Source: Arthrobotrys musiformis
Taxonomy: Eukaryota; Ascomycota; Orbiliomycetes; Orbiliales; Orbiliaceae
DNA: 64,000 nt
Assembly (NCBI GenBank): GCA_036971715.1
Contig: JAVHJL010000007.1
Coordinates: forward strand, 496,001-560,000
Reading direction: 5' to 3'
Below, in pieces: positions 1 through 10,417 of the stretch (positions are counted from its first letter, which is position 1; every line of letters starts with the position of its first letter). Position numbers and translations under genes: made by a program. Under the pieces are notes generated by a model. The model was not told the origin of the DNA and made no database searches. It saw nothing but the letters and a program-made list of their open reading frames with translations.

Positions 1-1260
1 AACGAGGTCGACTCAATTGTTCAATCGCAAGTGAAATCGTAACAACATAAGGCAGTTACGTTTCGCCCATAATAGGTCAGACACTAACTAGGAAAATCAA
101 TCTTATCTCTAGATTAATATTCCAATCGATTGATGGATTGTTTGAGGTGAATTAACTCAACGTTAATAATGTATCGGTAGACCAACCGAAACCCGTACCG
201 ACCCCAGGGCAAGGACCAGGCGAGACGGATTAGATTCTAATCGCGGGCTCGAGCTCGTGAGCTTCTTTCACACTATTCGACCCACATGCTATGAACATTG
301 CTGCTAGTTATGTTGTATGAAGTCTACATTCGCAGAGAGGGTGGGGTATGGTAGAGGAAGAGCGCCGCCGCCGCCACAGCCTGTCGCGACGTTAGATCGG
401 CGCTGGGGCACTTATCCATACGATGTTGTTTTTGTGTTATTTCCCTTTTGGTAGCTAAACTGTTGATCCGGAACATGGAAATTTGAGGGCCGAGACCGAC
501 TCGTACTCGAGCCTCTCCTGGCCTCTCATCGCCTGAAGATGGCTTTAAATTCTTATAATTATAAGCTTACCATCAAGCGCAATTTATAAGACTGATTTGT
601 ATCTAGATCTATAGTATTCATATAATCCGGGTACAAAAGGGAAAGAAAATACATGATGAGTTTATATAAACCAAGACGTAACTCTATCACAATCGAGAAT
701 TGAGCTCAATACATGTATACAGTGTTGATACGGCAGGTACCATTAATGGTCGAAAGTACAGCTGGCGGTCACATTTCAATCGTATATTATATGAGCTACT
801 ATCGATAATCATAAAGAAATACTAATTACTCCTCCATATTCAAGCAATCGGACTCCCAGATTGCGAATGAGAAAAGAAATACTAAAGGTAAAACGGAAGA
901 AAGAAAGTAACAGAGAAAACCGGTGGGGGGAATCGCGATGGGAAGAAAAACACCTGGAACCCGAAGTAGCTGCAATGTAGTAGTATATCAAGATCTTGTA
1001 ATAGTAATAAAAAAGGACGGTATGATGAAGTAGAGAAAGAAAGAAAGAGAGAGAGAGAGAAAGAAGGGTATGGATTTGGTGAGGATTTAAAAGGAGGTAG
1101 AAAAGAGGAGTGATAGAAGCCGTCTTCTCAAAAAAGTTAAATATCCTGGTCCCTCGTAACCAAGAGACATCCCTATGATCCCATCCCATACTCGATGTAT
1201 CTGAGCGACAAGGTTATTATGAGCCGTGTGTAACCTCCTCCCGAGCTTTCGCAAGCCCGT
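1..1260. other. Intergenic, left edge
   Basis: No supportable gene. The first 800 bases show no coding frame of note. Positions about 1020-1070 are a GAAA/GAGA purine run. The long minus-strand frame at 809-1189 encodes only low-complexity Ser/Phe/Tyr/Leu sequence and lies directly downstream of the Rab gene stop, so it is more likely 3' UTR or flank than a gene. Confidence 0.6.
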
Positions 1261-2271
1261 TTAACAAGCACAACCGTCCTTGTTCGTTTCTCCAACAGCC
1301 GATAGATTCACACCTCCAGATCCTCCAAATGTGTCTCCGGCGGCACCACCACCAGTTCGGCCGGAACCCGGTCCACCTCTTGTCTTCAACGTGCTCTCCG
1401 GTATCGCATTTGCAATGGCGGTAAATACCTCCTGCACATTATGTCCGGTCTTCGCACTAGTCTCGAAGAACAGCAGTCCTTCCTCGTCGGCGTAACTCTT
1501 GGCCTCAGCGGTCGTAATCTGCCTGGCATCACCCTCTTCCTCCTCTTCCTCGTCACCATCGTTGGCAGCAGCGGATAACGACAGTCCACCCATGGAACTT
1601 TCTAATCCCGTCGACTGGTTCGTTAAATCGAGCTTGTTGCCAACGAGAGCGATAACTATTCCCGGAGAAGCTTGTCGCTGTAGCTCGGCAACCCAGTGTT
1701 TTGCTTTTGCGAGGGAGGAAGCTTTGGTGAGGTCGTAGACGACGAGGGCGGACTGAGCGTTACGGTAGTACATAGGAGCTAGCGAGGCGAATCGTTCTTG
1801 GCCAGCGGTATCCCTAGTTGTACCCATAATGTGTCAACGGGAAGCTCCCGGCTAAAGGGATATTTGGAGAGGGTTACACACCATATCTCGAACTTGATTG
1901 TCCGGTTTGGGAGATTGCATTTTTGTGTCAAAAAGGCGGCTGCGAAGCTTTCCTGTTAGCTTCTCTGTCCATATTGCAGAACAATAAAAAACGATGAAGG
2001 CGAAGATGAAGCATACCTCCGATAGTAGGTTCTCTGTTCTCCTGGAAATCATCGTTCACGAATCTTAAAACTAGGGAAGACTAGAAAACGAAGATATCGT
2101 TGGCGGGGTTAGTTATGTCTTCTGGTTCTGTGGTAGGCAAGATATCCTTGCAATAGCCGATAATGACGACGCGCGGGAGGATTATATGGGAGTGGCAGGT
2201 ACCTTTCCGACAGCAGCTTCCCCCAATAGGACCAGCTTAACACTGGAGCTTGGCTTTGGACCATCTGCCAT
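1261..2271 (-). CDS. Rab5-family small GTPase (Vps21/Ypt51-like)
   Basis: Early-endosome Rab GTPase that cycles between GTP and GDP and recruits tethering and PI3-kinase effectors. Four exons, all in phase: 2271-2203, 2080-2017, 1939-1882, 1813-1261, giving 247 residues. Visible motifs: P-loop GEAAVGKSS (residues 17-25), split by intron 1 right after the lysine; the Rab5-type effector stretch NREPTIGAAFLTQK; WDTAGQE (64-70); NKLD (123-126); SAK (183-185); and a C-terminal CAC for double geranylgeranylation. An acidic, Ser/Gly-rich insert (about residues 128-160) sits between NKLD and the next helix; I recall such inserts in filamentous-fungal Rab5 proteins. The gene is divergent from ARPC5 across a 597-base spacer. 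Family assignment is firm; which fungal Rab5 paralogue it is needs a tree. Confidence 0.95.
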
Positions 2272-2868
2272 TATGAAGAAGAATAAAGAGAAGGCGAGAG
2301 TGTAGAAAGGAGATAGAGGAATATGAGCCTTGTGTATCTGGGAGGGAGTAGCTCGGAGCTCGGAAGTGTTTCTGAGCGATAGGCGAGACAGATAGAAGAT
2401 AGATGGGATGTGGTTAAGGATGAGGATGAGGATGCGGATGGCCTGAGGACCACAAATAAAACACAGAGCTGCAGAACAATAGACAGACAGCACAGAAAGA
2501 GAAAAGGAACAAAAAGAAGAAGATCGAAGAGATGTGATAAAACTGGACAAGGCGGTCGGCTTGCTTAGAAGCTTTCGTCACAGGCGAAAAAGCAATATCG
2601 CCAGATTCCACGGAGCTAGTACCAATTATATAATTCCTTCACTTATGCATGGGCTGGTGACGACAAAGCGAGGGAAAACGGGAGTGCTGGAATGTGCGCT
2701 GTGGCCAAGTAGGCCTGGGAACAAACACTCCCCAACACCGTCAGCCTGTAGCTATCTACGTACTATCACTCCACACGAGTCAAGAGGTACACCTCCAAGC
2801 TATATCATTATCACGAAGCTGTCCAACCTCCTCACTTCACCTCGTCTCGAAACATTCCTACCTACATC
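2272..2868. promoter_or_regulatory. Divergent promoter, Rab5 / ARPC5
   Basis: 597 bases between two start codons pointing away from each other, so both promoters and both 5' leaders must lie here. The Rab side (about 2275-2530) has a pyrimidine-rich sense strand and a GGATGA-type short repeat at about 2415-2440. The ARPC5 side is CT-rich just before the ATG. No clear TATA box. Frames of 60-120 codons here are leader artefacts. Confidence 0.6.
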
Positions 2869-3703
2869 ATGGCGGCCAACCAGAACTGGCGTCTCATTGA
2901 TGTAGACGCCCTCGATCCCGAGCTCCAATACCCCGCCGAGTTGCTCTCTCCACCGTTTGAACCCGTCTCGCTATCTACCGTACAGCAGCTCAGCCAGCAA
3001 TGCAGAGGTCTACTACAACGAGGTGAAAACTCGGAGGCATTACGGATAGCATTGCAGAATGTACCTTACGGTGCCGATGACGCTGGAAAGGTACACATCC
3101 AAGTCCATTCCAATGTTTTACGAAAAACGACCAAAATAGCACACCGACCATAGCTGTTCGTGCTCTAGAGGCACTGGAAAGAAGGGACGAAGGAAGGAAA
3201 TACAGGCTACACGGGCACCGGATGCTGACGGAAGTTCGGTACTACTTCTTTAGGACTTGCACTGCACCACAATAGTCGAGATTCTGGGCTCGATCAAACA
3301 ATCCGAGATGTCAACTACCTTGAACACGATATACTCATCTTCGGAAGCTGGAAGCGAGCTCCTAGACACCCTTATGAAGTATTTGTACGTCGGCTAGAGA
3401 TCTTTTCCTGGGGTTACTCTATACCGTTAGAGAAGCAAGAAAACGTGGTTGGCTGACTGGTCGTCTGACTGGGAATAGGTACAAGGGAATGGCGAAGAAG
3501 GATGCTCCTCAGGTTGGCTCTGGAGGTGCTAGCGGTGGAATGAGTGTGCTGCTTTCGTGGCACGAGAAGGTACGGCCGTCAGGATTATTGAAGGGAAGAT
3601 GGATAGTTGGGTTCCATACTAATTTGTGCACTTGGTTTAGGTTGTCGAGATAGCTGGACTAGGCTCGATAGTTCGGGTGATGACCGATAGAAGAACAGTA
3701 TAA
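2869..3703 (+). CDS. ARPC5: Arp2/3 complex subunit 5 (p16-Arc)
   Basis: Smallest subunit of the seven-protein Arp2/3 complex, which nucleates branched actin filaments and in fungi supports endocytic actin patches. Four exons in phase: 2869-3090, 3254-3384, 3479-3569, 3641-3703, giving 168 residues, close to the usual 150-170. Recognisable pieces are the N-terminal NWRLIDVDALDPE, the helical core ending MKYLYKGM, and the conserved tail LLSWHEKVVEIAGLGSIVRV followed by MTDRRTV, which matches the family's 'WHEKA...GVGSIVRVLT' end. Exon 2 ends inside the Leu codon of KYLYKG at a good GTACGT donor; using the later GT would shift the frame. Short introns of 163, 94 and 71 nt. The product is clear; only the start has mild uncertainty. 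Confidence 0.95.
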
Positions 3704-4839
3704 TGGATATATTCTTTGGAGATTTGGAGAGAGACAAAAAAACATCGAATGGACATTCGTGGTATAATAAGCGATACGACAATCGAATATAATTACCTTT
3801 TTTCTCAATACCGGCGTGATTGCTTGTTGTTTTTTGTGCTCTCCCCGTCGTATGTTTCGATATTCCAATATGTCTCCCTATCGATATCCCGTGATCCGAG
3901 TATGGGAACTAAAAGCCGATACCCCCCTGTTCCCTCCAGCCAGCACCCAAACCACTGAAATAGCTGGGTGACCGTTTATGGGCCGGGCCAGGTTTTTGCC
4001 AGGCGAGGTGGCTCCGCGAATTCGAAAGAAAAGAAAAAAGGAAGATGCCGCATACGATCAACGGTCGTCCGAACATGACGGCGAGCGAGGGAGCGAGGTC
4101 CCAAGGTCGATTCGATATCGCAACGAGGTGCTTTTGCATCGAAGGTGCCATATCCAAGCTAAACGGGCAAAGCAAGCAAGCCGACCGAGACTAGGCGAAA
4201 CAAAGTGTGCCGGACTTCGGGAAAGACCGGGTACTTTTTCGGCGGAATTGTCAGAGAAATGGGTTAGTTGGCCGCAGCGACCGTTCCAGCTGCCGAAATT
4301 GAAAACGAAAAAAAAAAAAAAAAGACACCGTCTTAACAACAGCTAACATGGCATTGGGCGCTTGACATAATATGAGATCGTGAGATTTTTTTAAATTTTT
4401 GCAAGGGACCTCGTGTCTGCACCAGGACCGTATACATGCAGTCTAGACAGACAGACAGGACTTATGCATGGATATGGATGCAGGTATATATAAAACGTTT
4501 GACATGTGTACTTAGTCTCGAGAGAACTCACAGATCCCGCATACGATATATAGTTATTGACCTATATACCTACTTGGATATACTGCTTATATCCCTCGGT
4601 TTCAATGAACGCAGCTTATCTACACAGCACGTAAGCTATTTTGTATAAAAACGTTAGTACTTGTTAGCAAGCAGTATAATGAAGCCGCCGGCTATCTGCC
4701 TCATCCGCTGGGTATCGGACTGAGATCTTGCGGATGTATGGCAAAGTAGCTTTCGCATTCACGGAAATATTGGACCCTCCCCCTCCCTCCCTCATTTAGC
4801 CCGGCCGTGGGGTTGAGTTAACGGACAGCATGTAAACAT

Positions 4840-4856
4840 GTACGGAGTATCCGTAC
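4840..4856. repeat. Perfect inverted repeat with CGG-N5-CCG core
   Basis: Arms of 7 bases (GTACGGA / TCCGTAC) around a 3-base spacer. The core is an inverted CGG pair spaced by five bases, the general form bound by Zn(II)2Cys6 fungal regulators. It lies about 600 bases upstream of the ADP/ATP carrier start. No specific factor can be named. Confidence 0.5.
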
Positions 4857-5109
4857 AATCTTCGGGATGAGAAATTTTTCTGTTTGTTATCGGCTGGGTC
4901 TCAGTTTGCAGAGCCAGAGCCAGTCCCAGTAGAGGACAGTCTCGGGCAGGGGAGACAGCCTTCGATCCCGAATCCTAGCATCCACTGCCATCTTCAGCTA
5001 GTCCCGAAGCATGTCCCGGCCTGCACATGTACCTTTATGCCTAGTTAGTTCACACATCGATTGCCGTAGAATACATACAACAGGACATACACACATACCT
5101 TGACGCTAG

Positions 5110-5160
5110 TTTTTTTTTTTTTTTTTTTTTTTTTTCTCAGAGCGACTTTTTTTTTTTTTT
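5110..5160. repeat. Two poly-T tracts
   Basis: A run of about 26 T (5110-5135) and one of 14 T (5147-5160), separated by a short mixed sequence. Poly(dA:dT) tracts disfavour nucleosomes and are frequent in fungal promoters; this one is about 300 bases upstream of the carrier ATG. Homopolymer length is also prone to sequencing error. Confidence 0.8.
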
Positions 5161-5279
5161 GCCCGTGAAGTCTGGCTGGTGTTTCTGGCAGCGGTGGAAT
5201 TTTGTGTGGTGGTGTTTGCCGTCCCCTTTTTAGAAGCAGCTTCTTTTCGGACATACAAATTTTTTCACTCACAAACACA

Positions 5280-5377
5280 CACTTCCTTTTAAACTCTTCC
5301 TTCTCTTCCCTCTCTTCTCTTCCTCCCACCGGCTCTCTCTCAGACTCTTCATCACTCTCCACTCATAGACACACGTG
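5280..5377 (+). promoter_or_regulatory. CT-rich leader and E-box of the carrier gene
   Basis: From 5280 to about 5360 the plus strand is nearly all C and T, the pyrimidine-rich pattern seen just upstream of highly expressed fungal genes. A CACGTG hexamer lies at 5372-5377, about 85 bases before the ATG. Whether the E-box is upstream of or within the transcript is unknown. Confidence 0.5.
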
Positions 5378-5460
5378 CATTGCCGCCGTTCGTGTCTACT
5401 TCTTTCTTTCCTTCTCGTCTTCAATTCACATAGTCTCGGTTCGCTGAGCATTTGTTCACG

Positions 5461-7294
5461 ATGGTTCAACAGGTATGCTTCTCATCATCACCATCCCTCC
5501 GTAATCTGCCCCTCTATCGGTCCCGGATAGGCATTGCCTTTCATCCGATACTTGCTTCGTACCACCAAAAATGCATATTACACTGCTCCAATGGATGCTA
5601 ACGGTCTTGCTCCTTTCAGGGTTTCATGGTTGACTTCCTCAGTACGTAAAGTTCATAAACCAGCTTCTGATAGCCGGAGAGTGATATCAAGGCTTTCAGC
5701 TGTTATCGGTTACCTCAAGACCCACCTCAATGGCAACCAACCGTCCTTGGAGAGATCCATATCGGTGTGCCTGTCACTGAGATTGGAACTTTGGCTAACC
5801 CGAGACACTGATACCTTGTTCTCACTTTCTTCAAATCTTTGCTGTAAGTTGAGTTTTTTTCTAACTTGTCTTCAACACTATAGTGGGAGGTGTCTCGGCC
5901 GCTGTCTCGAAGACCGCCGCTGCTCCCATCGAGCGTATCAAGCTTCTCGTCCAGAACCAGGTTAGTCCTCTCCCCAATCAATCCTGACAAGTGATAAGTC
6001 CGTCTATGAAGCCAGACAATGGCGACCAGCGAAAGGAAAAATATTCTCCCAAACACCACGGCTGTGCCCTCCAGTAAAAGTTTGATGACGAAATACTGTG
6101 AGATAAGCCGCTTGGGAAAGTTTTTTTTTTTTTTTTTCTCGGTTGTGGTAGTCGGGCGTAGTCGACGGCTTTTCATTGGTCAAACACCACGACACATGTC
6201 GGGTAGCTAACCGTATTGGCAACATGATAGGATGAAATGATCAAGTCCGGTCGTCTTGACCGACGATACACTGGTATCATTGACTGCTTCCGAAGGACAA
6301 CCGCTGATGAGGGTAAGATTTGATCCCGTCAAAGTGCAAAAGCCTTGGGCGGCCATGTTCATTAGCATGTTGTCCTGAAGCATTATTATGTCTTAAGACT
6401 GGTAATGGGATTACTATATTGCCTGAACATGGCCTCCCGGGCAAATTGCTATAACCTATGGCACCTGCGAGCTGCGAACTAACTTATTCCCCTCCAATGC
6501 AGGTGTTGTTGCCCTCTGGCGTGGTAACACTGCCAACGTCATCCGTTATTTCCCAACCCAGGCCTTGAACTTCGCTTTCCGTGACCGATTCAAGAAGATG
6601 TTCGGTTACAAGAAGGAACGTGACGGTTACGCCTGGTGGATGTTCGGTAACTTGGCATCTGGTGGTGCCGCTGGTGCCACTTCCCTCCTCTTCGTCTACT
6701 CCCTCGACTACGCCCGTACCCGTCTTGCCAACGACGCCAAGTCCGCGAAGACCGGTGGTGCCCGTCAATTCAACGGTCTCATCGATGTCTACAAGAAGAC
6801 CCTTGCTTCTGACGGTATCGGTGGTCTCTACCGTGGTTTCGGTCCTTCCGTTCTTGGTATCGTCGTCTACCGTGGTCTCTACTTCGGTATGTATGACTCC
6901 TTCAAGCCAGTCGTCTTGGTTGGTCCTCTTGAGGGATCCTTCCTTGCCTCCTTCCTTCTCGGTTGGTGTGTCACGTAAGTTACTCCTCTCTGCAACCCTA
7001 CTATCCGCCAAATTTACCAAAACTAATGATTTGTATAGAACTGGTGCTGGTATTGCTTCTTACCCATTGGATACTGTTCGTCGTCGTATGATGATGACAT
7101 CTGGTGAGGCCGTCAAGTACAAGTCTTCCATCGACGCTTTCAACCAAATCGTCGCCAAGGAAGGTGTCAAGTCTCTCTTCAAGGGTGCCGGTGCCAACAT
7201 TCTCCGTGGTGTCGCCGGTGCTGGTGTCTTGTCCATCTACGACCAGGTTCAGCTCCTCCTCTTCGGAAAGGCCTACAAGGGTGGTTCCGGTTAA
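5461..7294 (+). CDS. AAC: Mitochondrial ADP/ATP carrier
   Basis: Inner-membrane antiporter exporting matrix ATP for cytosolic ADP. Six exons in phase: 5461-5472, 5620-5641, 5884-5960, 6231-6312, 6503-6974, 7039-7294, giving 306 residues, the normal length. Three carrier repeats are visible: PIERIK at residues 26-31, the second repeat with SLDYAR, and PLDTVRR at 231-237. The diagnostic nucleotide-carrier signature RRRMMM is at 236-241. The first exon is only 12 nt (MVQQ) and the second only 22 nt, so the N-terminus depends on tiny exons; the joined sequence MVQQGFMVDFLMGGVSAAVS fits the family. The last two exons use strongly biased codons (GGT, GCC, GTC, AAG), consistent with high expression. 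Introns of 147, 242, 270, 190 and 64 nt crowd the 5' half. Confidence 0.97.
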
Positions 7295-8152
7295 ACAACC
7301 TAATCCCCCAGACTTTTTCGAGATATATATACCATCACCCTCGACAATCACAGATGATGGTATAGGGGTAGCATTGTAGGAGAGGCTCTCAGAGAATGAC
7401 GATAGAGATTTTTGGAGATCGTTTTAATGTTAACCATATGATGGAAAGAGAAATGAGAGGAGAATTCGGAGGACCCCCCTGAGAGAAAAGATACAATTAA
7501 AGAACCCTCTTCCGAAAAAAAAGTACATTTTTCAAATCATGTTTAATTTGCTCTTTTTAGATGGGATGTACTTTTTTTTTGCCTACTAGAAAAAGTTCCT
7601 TTCTTACCTTTTTTTCCCGCCACCCTTCTACCTCCTCCTCCTACTTTTTTTCTTACCAATTCTTTTGTTTCCTTTATTATGTTTAACTTTGAAACCTACC
7701 TCCTCTTCACCTTGTGTATATTTTTCCCTAAAAGAAGACTTTTTCCTACTACTATTACTATTCAACTTCGCTGGTGTTTCTTTTTATACGCTTGCGGGGT
7801 TTCTTTTTTTCGTGATGATATCGTGGGATGCTCATGTGTATAAACGAAACTTCTCCACCTTTCACATCGAGCAAGCCCCTTTAATAGACTACTTAATAGA
7901 CTTATTTTTCCCGTGCATGAGGATATGTTTTGTTTGAGCGTGGGAACGAAGCTCGCGCTTGAGGTTTTACAGTCTGTCGATAAGCTTAATTTTGCCGCAG
8001 TGCAAAATGCAACGTCCGACAACGCAATACTAGATATAGTTCAAGACGACATTGATACTAAATCGCATCGATAGATAACCCACGCTACCTCAAGCTTAAA
8101 ATCCATTAAGAATCCAGTAATTAAATTGACTAACACAATTCCAAATAGGACT
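7295..8152. other. Intergenic, convergent 3' ends
   Basis: 858 bases between the convergent carrier gene and the minus-strand secreted-protein gene. T-rich with several runs of 6-9 T at about 7520-7810, as expected for 3' UTRs. No coding signal in either strand. Confidence 0.6.
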
Positions 8153-9809
8153 CTAAGTCCAGCCCCTTAGAACATCATCACTCTTCGTAGCCATCAGCTT
8201 CATAGGCGGACCGCTGGGACCGTTCCCGAGTATTTCATCGCTCTTTGTGACCAAAGCCTTCATCAACCCTCCGTTGGGCCCATTGGTGAGTTCGCCAGTA
8301 CTATGGTACTTATTCGCCAACCGCGGGAAGCCCTGTTCCAACATCGCAAGACTGTTCGTACGGGTTAAAGCCCCCCGAGCCGGCGACTCGGGGATCTCTA
8401 ACGGTTGCAATTGCTCCCCGGATTGGCTGTTGTCAACCTGCTCCGAGGGTCTCGGCGAGAGATTACCGTAGTACTGATCGTACCCGCCGCCGAAGTCGTC
8501 GTCCGAGCTGGTGTTATCTTCGACCTCGTATAGTGCCTGCGCCGTACCCCCGTGAGAATAGAAATTCGATTGTCCCCCGATCGGGGCGTCGGAGATTAGA
8601 GGGTCGGATTCTTCGATGTAGAATTGGAAGGGGGTGTCGGTTTGGTACATATCCCCCGCGGAGAGGACTTCCACCTGCGGGCCGAGACCGTATTCTGATT
8701 CCGATTCGTCGAGTAATATTACGTCTTGTTGGATTACGTCGGGGATTACGTCCGCCGGGATGGGGACGGCGGAGATTCCGGTTGTGATTGGGGTTTGAGG
8801 GACCGGGGTGAGGGTGAGGTTCGTGGGGATGCATTCTATGGGGGATTCGTTTATACGGGGGACTTTGAAGGTACCCGCTGTCCAGACTGTATGCTGCAGA
8901 CTGGCGAATTCCCACCAGACGGGGGCTGGCGGCCCGCCCTGAGACTCGGATTGGGTTTCCGCACCGGAGTCGTCCATGAAGGGGGTCTTGCAGACTATTA
9001 TTTTATCAGTTGAAGTTAGGATTGTAGGCTTATGAAAGGGGTGGAGAGGTCTCACCGAAGTTATCCCAAGAATCCGCACCCAAGATACGCACGACCCCAT
9101 TATCATCCTGCTTAAATCTACCAGCATCATCAGCCTTTAACCCATAAAAACTTCAAAAGAAAGGAAACCCACATCGGCTCCCTCAACTGATCCAACCCGA
9201 ACAAAGCCTTCTCGCTCCCCGCCATCCACGTGGTCCAAAGCCCCACATAAGGCGACCAAACAAACTTATGCCCGTTCGCCACAAACCTCAACCGAAACCT
9301 CGTCGCATCGTCTTTATTCTTCGGATCCCGCAGCTTCGTAAGCGTGTAGTAATCCAACTGCGCCGCTTTTCTCTCGCGAACCTGCTGCTGCTCGCTCGAT
9401 AGGATACCCTCGGCCTCGATTATATTCTCCGAAACCTCTTCTGGCGTTTGGACCGTCGGTGTGCTATCCTCTGGCACCCACCCGATATCGATCATACCCA
9501 TCTCATCGCCCTGGAGAATATTCTCCTTAACTACTCCAATCAGCATCCCCACAAACCCCCAAAAAGATAAGAGAGAAACATACCATAAACCACATCCTGC
9601 CCGTTCCAAAACTCACTCAATAAACCCGGAGGTCGCGGGGGAAGTCCCCCCAGCGTAGCAGGTTTAATCGTAAGATAAACCAACTCCTCAACATCCTGCC
9701 CCACCGCGTACCTCGTATGTGATAACAGAAGCCCCACCGCGAGGGGTAGCAGCATCCGTCTTCTGGGGTTTAGTATCAAACACATATTTCTATTCCTACC
9801 ATGTACCAT
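8153..9809 (-). CDS. Secreted protein of unknown function
   Basis: I do not recognise a family. Best model: exons 9809-9584, 9530-9169, about 9107-9056, 8994-8153, giving about 493 residues. The start of exon 3 is ambiguous: acceptors before 9134, 9110 or 9107 all keep phase, but the first leaves a 34-nt intron, so the AAGCAG site (9110/9107) is preferred. A hydrophobic segment (residues about 19-37, preceded by an Arg triplet and ending AVG) looks like a signal peptide, with possible starts at Met1, Met9 or Met19. The middle carries aromatic-rich sequence around WSPYVGLWTTWMAG; the second half is acidic, Pro/Ser-rich and probably disordered. The C-terminus repeats itself: KALVTKSDEILGNGP is echoed by KLMATKSDDVLRGW. 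Role unknown; secretion is inferred from the leader only. Confidence 0.7.
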
Positions 9810-10417
9810 ATAAAAACATGACAGAGTCCGAAGGAAAAGACGTGGATATTGAAGTCAAGATAGTATATAGAAGAACCTCGAGGTCGGCACGGGTGAACCA
9901 CATGTCGCCCACGTTAACATCAGTACGGACAGTTGATTTGAGCTAGATTGATTCCATATCGCTCGCACGCTATGCTATGCTAAAACTAACTAATTACCAG
10001 CCCGGTACCAGCGCAGGCTGAAAGGTAGCGTTAATTTTCCGTCGTGGTTTTGCGACAGTTTTTGTCTGCATGTTGCTAGTACAATAATACAATCATGAGG
10101 AAATGAAAGAACATTCGAATGTAGTCTTTTGCATGCGATAAATAAGAATCTGGCACAGGAAAAAGTAAACGCTAGGAAATTCCGGAATATAAAACCCCAA
10201 GTAGAATGCATTAATGCTCCCCCCAAACCGCCGGTTCGAACGTTAACATAAGGAATAAATAAAAAAAGACAGGTAATGCGATGCACAAAAAGTGAGTATG
10301 GACATGAAACGGCAAAAAAGGAGCCATAAGAATTAGCTAAGAAAGTAAAGTATCTATCAAAAATGATCGTAAATCGGTCATGAAAAAAAAAAAGGGAAGA
10401 AACCAGACGGACTATCG
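9810..10417. other. Intergenic between two minus-strand genes
   Basis: 608 bases holding the promoter of the secreted-protein gene and the 3' flank of the coiled-coil gene. A poly-A run on the plus strand at about 10384-10393 lies just past the coiled-coil stop. No gene seen. Confidence 0.6.

Larger units (their letters stand above)
3704..5460. other. Intergenic with carrier gene promoter
   Basis: 1.76 kb without a supportable gene. It holds the 3' flank of ARPC5 and the promoter of the ADP/ATP carrier gene. Notable items are a CGG-N5-CCG palindrome at 4840-4856, a poly-T run at 5110-5135 and another at 5147-5160, and a CT-rich stretch from 5280. The 88-123 codon frames here lack domain signal and overlap on both strands. 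Confidence 0.6.

Noticed and set aside
809..1189. 126-codon minus-strand frame downstream of the Rab gene
   Set aside because: Low-complexity Ser/Phe/Leu/Tyr sequence derived from purine-pyrimidine runs; more likely 3' UTR.
6581..7294. 237-codon plus-strand frame inside the ADP/ATP carrier gene
   Set aside because: Its first part is an out-of-register shadow of exon 5; only the part after 7039 is genuine carrier sequence, reached by reading through the last intron.
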